Source: Pseudomonas karstica
GTDB taxonomy: Bacteria; Pseudomonadota; Gammaproteobacteria; Pseudomonadales; Pseudomonadaceae
Length of the DNA: 64,000 nt
Assembly: GCF_009707515.1 (NCBI RefSeq)
Contig: NZ_WLYI01000005.1
Span: forward strand, 1-64,000
Reading direction: 5' to 3'
Shown one piece after another: positions 62,038 to 64,000 of the stretch; position 1 is the stretch's first letter, and every line of letters starts with the position of its first letter. The notes beneath the pieces were generated by a model. The model was not told the origin of the DNA. It saw nothing but the letters and a program-made list of their open reading frames with translations, and did no database searches. A program made the translations under genes and the position numbers.

Positions 62038-63204
62038 CTAGTGTCCTGCTGACTGACCAATCGCCTGGTCGAGTGGAAGAGGAGAATTATCCAGCGCGAC
62101 TATTTCGCCGGGGCGGGCGTGTTGAATGCCTTCGACGACGATGCGGTCACCCGATTTAAGGCCGTCGGTGACGACCCATCGATTGTTAATCACTGGACCC
62201 AACTGCACCGTTTTCAGGCTCACACGCAACTCGTCATCAACCAGCAGCACCTGGGCCAGCCCTGCGCTGTTTCGCAGGATCGAGCGCTGCGGCACGCTGA
62301 TCCCTTGTTGATCAATGGCGTGCTCCAGGCGTACGCGCACAAAGCTGCCGGGCAACAAGTCGAGATCGGGGTTGGGGAATTCGCTGCGCAGCAGGATCTG
62401 GCCGGTCCCTGGGTCGACGGTGATGTCGCTGAACAGCAGTTTGCCGGGCAACGGATACGCGCTGCCGTCGTCCTGCAGCAACGTGGCTTTGGCCTGATCC
62501 GTGGCCAGTTGCTGCAACTGGCCGGAGCGGAAGGTGCGACGTAGTTCGTTGAGTTCGCGAGTCGATTGCGTCAGGTCGACATGCACCGGGTCCAGTTGCT
62601 GAATCAGGGCCATTGGGGTTGACTCGTTCTGCCCGACCAAAGTGCCTTCAGTGACCAGGGCACGTCCGATGCGCCCGGAGATAGGGGCGGTAACGGTGGC
62701 GTAGCTCAAGTTTAGACGCGCACGTTCTGCCACTGCCCGGTTGGCCGCAACGTCCGCCTCGGCCTGCCGGGTGGCTGCGCGTGCGTTGTCATATTCCTGA
62801 GCACTGATCGCATCGCCCGAGATCAACTGGCGGTAGCGCTGCTCTTGTCGATGCGTACGCATAGCGCCGGCCTGAGCCTTTTTCAACCCAGCCAGCGCGC
62901 TGTCCAGATCCGCCTGGAGTGGCGCCGGGTCGATGTGGAACAGGACGTCGCCTTGTTGCACTTCACTGCCTTGCTCGAACACACTTCTGAGCACCACCCC
63001 CGCCACTCGAGCGTTTACCTGGGCCATTCGCGGCGGCGCTATGCGCCCGCTGAGCTCGCTGCTGATGGAAAGGGGCCCGGCCTCCAGCGTTTCGGTAATC
63101 ACCTTTACGGGGGCGGACTCCTGGGTGTCGGATGCCGGTGTACAGCCGCCAACGGCAATGGCCAGCATCAGTGCACCTGATGCGAAACGCAGTGCTCTAA
63201 ACAT
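62038..63204 (-). CDS. RND efflux pump, periplasmic adaptor lipoprotein
   Basis: A 388-residue membrane-fusion protein. The lipobox is AVGGC (lipidated Cys near residue 21). Then come the barrel-sandwich halves (ISSELSGRIAPPRMAQVNARVAGVV and LSYATVTAPISGRIGRALV, each containing lipoyl-like motifs), an alpha hairpin (about 95-165) and a beta-barrel. The ATG at 63204 is chosen because GGAGG lies 7 bases before it; an ATG two codons earlier is too close. It is the first gene of the two-gene operon, with possible OmpR-type operator repeats upstream. Confidence 0.9.
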   Translation of the reverse strand: MFRALRFASGALMLAIAVGGCTPASDTQESAPVKVITETLEAGPLSISSELSGRIAPPRMAQVNARVAGVVLRSVFEQGSEVQQGDVLFHIDPAPLQADLDSALAGLKKAQAGAMRTHRQEQRYRQLISGDAISAQEYDNARAATRQAEADVAANRAVAERARLNLSYATVTAPISGRIGRALVTEGTLVGQNESTPMALIQQLDPVHVDLTQSTRELNELRRTFRSGQLQQLATDQAKATLLQDDGSAYPLPGKLLFSDITVDPGTGQILLRSEFPNPDLDLLPGSFVRVRLEHAIDQQGISVPQRSILRNSAGLAQVLLVDDELRVSLKTVQLGPVINNRWVVTDGLKSGDRIVVEGIQHARPGEIVALDNSPLPLDQAIGQSAGH

Positions 63205-63243
63205 CGACATGCCTCCATAAAGAGGTGTGGATGCTAAGAATGA

Positions 63244-63262
63244 GCAGTTAATTTGCAGTTAA
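63244..63262 (-). promoter_or_regulatory. Two direct GCAGTTAA repeats upstream of the efflux operon
   Basis: GCAGTTAA at 63244-63251 and again at 63255-63262, one helical turn (11 bases) apart, about 40 bases before the adaptor start. OmpR-family regulators bind such phased repeats. No regulator gene is in the window. Confidence 0.45.
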
Positions 63263-63324
63263 ACTGATCTTCAAAAGTGTGAGAAAATGTGATACCGAGA
63301 TCCGCGACAAATTGACCCGATAGA

Positions 63325-63354
63325 CAAAAGGCACGGCTCATACCGTGCCTTTTG
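63325..63354. terminator. Terminator-like hairpin upstream of hemE
   Basis: A perfect 12-bp stem (caaaaggcacgg/ccgtgccttttg) with a 6-base loop. The T-run is short. It lies between the divergent efflux operon and hemE, and no gene ends here on either strand; it may be an old terminator of the gltBD operon or part of a leader. Confidence 0.6.
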
Positions 63355-63400
63355 CGTCCGGCTCTGAGAAAATGCCCGCACTTTTTTTGCGGATGCCGAC

Positions 63401-64000
63401 ATGACTGCCCTCAAGAACGACCGTTTCCTGCGTGCCCTGCTCAAGCAGCCTGTGGACGTCACCCCTGTGTGGATGATGCGCCAAGCTGGTCGCTACCTGC
63501 CGGAATACCGCGCCAGTCGCGCTCACGCCGGCGATTTCATGAGCCTGTGCATGAATCCTGCGTTCGCCTGCGAAGTCACGATGCAACCGCTGGACCGTTA
63601 TCCACAGCTGGATGCGGCTATCCTCTTCTCCGATATCCTGACCATTCCGGATGCCATGGGCCAAGGCCTGTACTTCGAAACCGGCGAAGGCCCGCGTTTC
63701 AGGAAAGTCGTCAGTACCCTGGCCGACATCGAAGCCCTGCCGATCCCCGACCCTCACAAGGACCTGGGCTACGTCATGGACGCGGTCAGCACCATCCGTC
63801 GTGAGCTCAATGGCCGCGTGCCGCTGATCGGCTTCTCCGGCAGCCCGTGGACCCTGGCCACCTATATGGTCGAAGGCGGTTCGTCGAAAGACTTCCGCAA
63901 GACCAAGGCCATGCTCTACGACAACCCGCAAGCCATGCACCTGCTGCTGGACAAGCTGGCCCAGTCGGTCATCTCCTACCTCAACGGCCAGATCATGGCC
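63401..64000 (+). CDS. hemE: Uroporphyrinogen decarboxylase, 5' part
   Basis: The first 200 codons of an enzyme of about 355 residues; the window ends inside it with the frame open. It decarboxylates uroporphyrinogen III to coproporphyrinogen III in haem synthesis. The N-terminal signature [16 protein letters not shown] and the second [15 protein letters not shown] match the family, as does the active Asp in LFSDIL. In other pseudomonads it follows gltD directly. GGAT lies before the ATG. Confidence 0.95.
   Translation, partial: MTALKNDRFLRALLKQPVDVTPVWMMRQAGRYLPEYRASRAHAGDFMSLCMNPAFACEVTMQPLDRYPQLDAAILFSDILTIPDAMGQGLYFETGEGPRFRKVVSTLADIEALPIPDPHKDLGYVMDAVSTIRRELNGRVPLIGFSGSPWTLATYMVEGGSSKDFRKTKAMLYDNPQAMHLLLDKLAQSVISYLNGQIMA

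Overview
The window reads as chromosomal DNA of a Pseudomonas of the P. fluorescens group (Gammaproteobacteria). The protein sequences, the gene order and the REP-type repeats all point there. The backbone follows an order I know from P. putida and P. aeruginosa: dtd, opgGH, an amino-acid ABC operon, chemoreceptors, rsmE, tatCBA, hisEI, ubiBJE, the phasin genes, hslUV, argS, priA, rpmE, maeB, ponA, pil, aroKB, damX-like, gltBD, hemE. I saw no rRNA, tRNA, phage, insertion sequence or CRISPR array.

Layout. 0-0.37 kb: REP-type repeats. 0.37-3.8 kb: an orphan choline-type binding protein, an esterase, a prolyl aminopeptidase and dtd. 4.1-8.4 kb: opgG-opgH for osmoregulated periplasmic glucans. 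8.6-12.1 kb: a polar amino acid importer with two paralogous binding proteins, one permease and one ATPase. 12.2-16.2 kb: two tandem chemoreceptors, followed by a 128-bp-period repeat array. 16.7-22.7 kb (minus strand): rsmE, the Tat translocase, hisE/hisI and ubiquinone genes ubiB/J/E. 22.9-24.9 kb (plus): a PHA-granule-associated small gene, a frameshifted phasin gene phaI, and phaF. 25.0-31.5 kb (minus): a complete chaperone-usher fimbrial cluster with a divergent orphan response regulator (31.8-32.5 kb). 32.7-40.2 kb (minus): DUF971, hslU, hslV, a SPOR protein, argS and priA. 40.4-42.9 kb (plus): rpmE, a secreted nuclease and malic enzyme. 43.0-45.4 kb (minus): ponA. 45.6-58.9 kb (plus): a reduced pil alignment/secretin operon, aroK, aroB, a damX-like gene, gltB and gltD. 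58.9-63.2 kb (minus): an RND efflux pair. 63.4 kb to the end: the 5' part of hemE.

Two regions stand out. First, the fimbrial cluster lies where related pseudomonads carry the PHA synthesis genes phaC1-phaZ-phaC2-phaD. Those genes are absent here, phaF and the granule gene remain, and phaI has lost one A of a poly-A run. Second, the pilMNOPQ operon is unusually compact: PilM lacks about 135 internal residues but keeps its ends, PilO and PilP are fused into one protein without the PilP lipobox, and PilQ lacks the N-terminal AMIN region. The set resembles the small hofMNOPQ/comA-E DNA-uptake operons more than a normal type IV pilus operon. The RND pump between gltD and hemE also looks like an insertion into a conserved gene pair.
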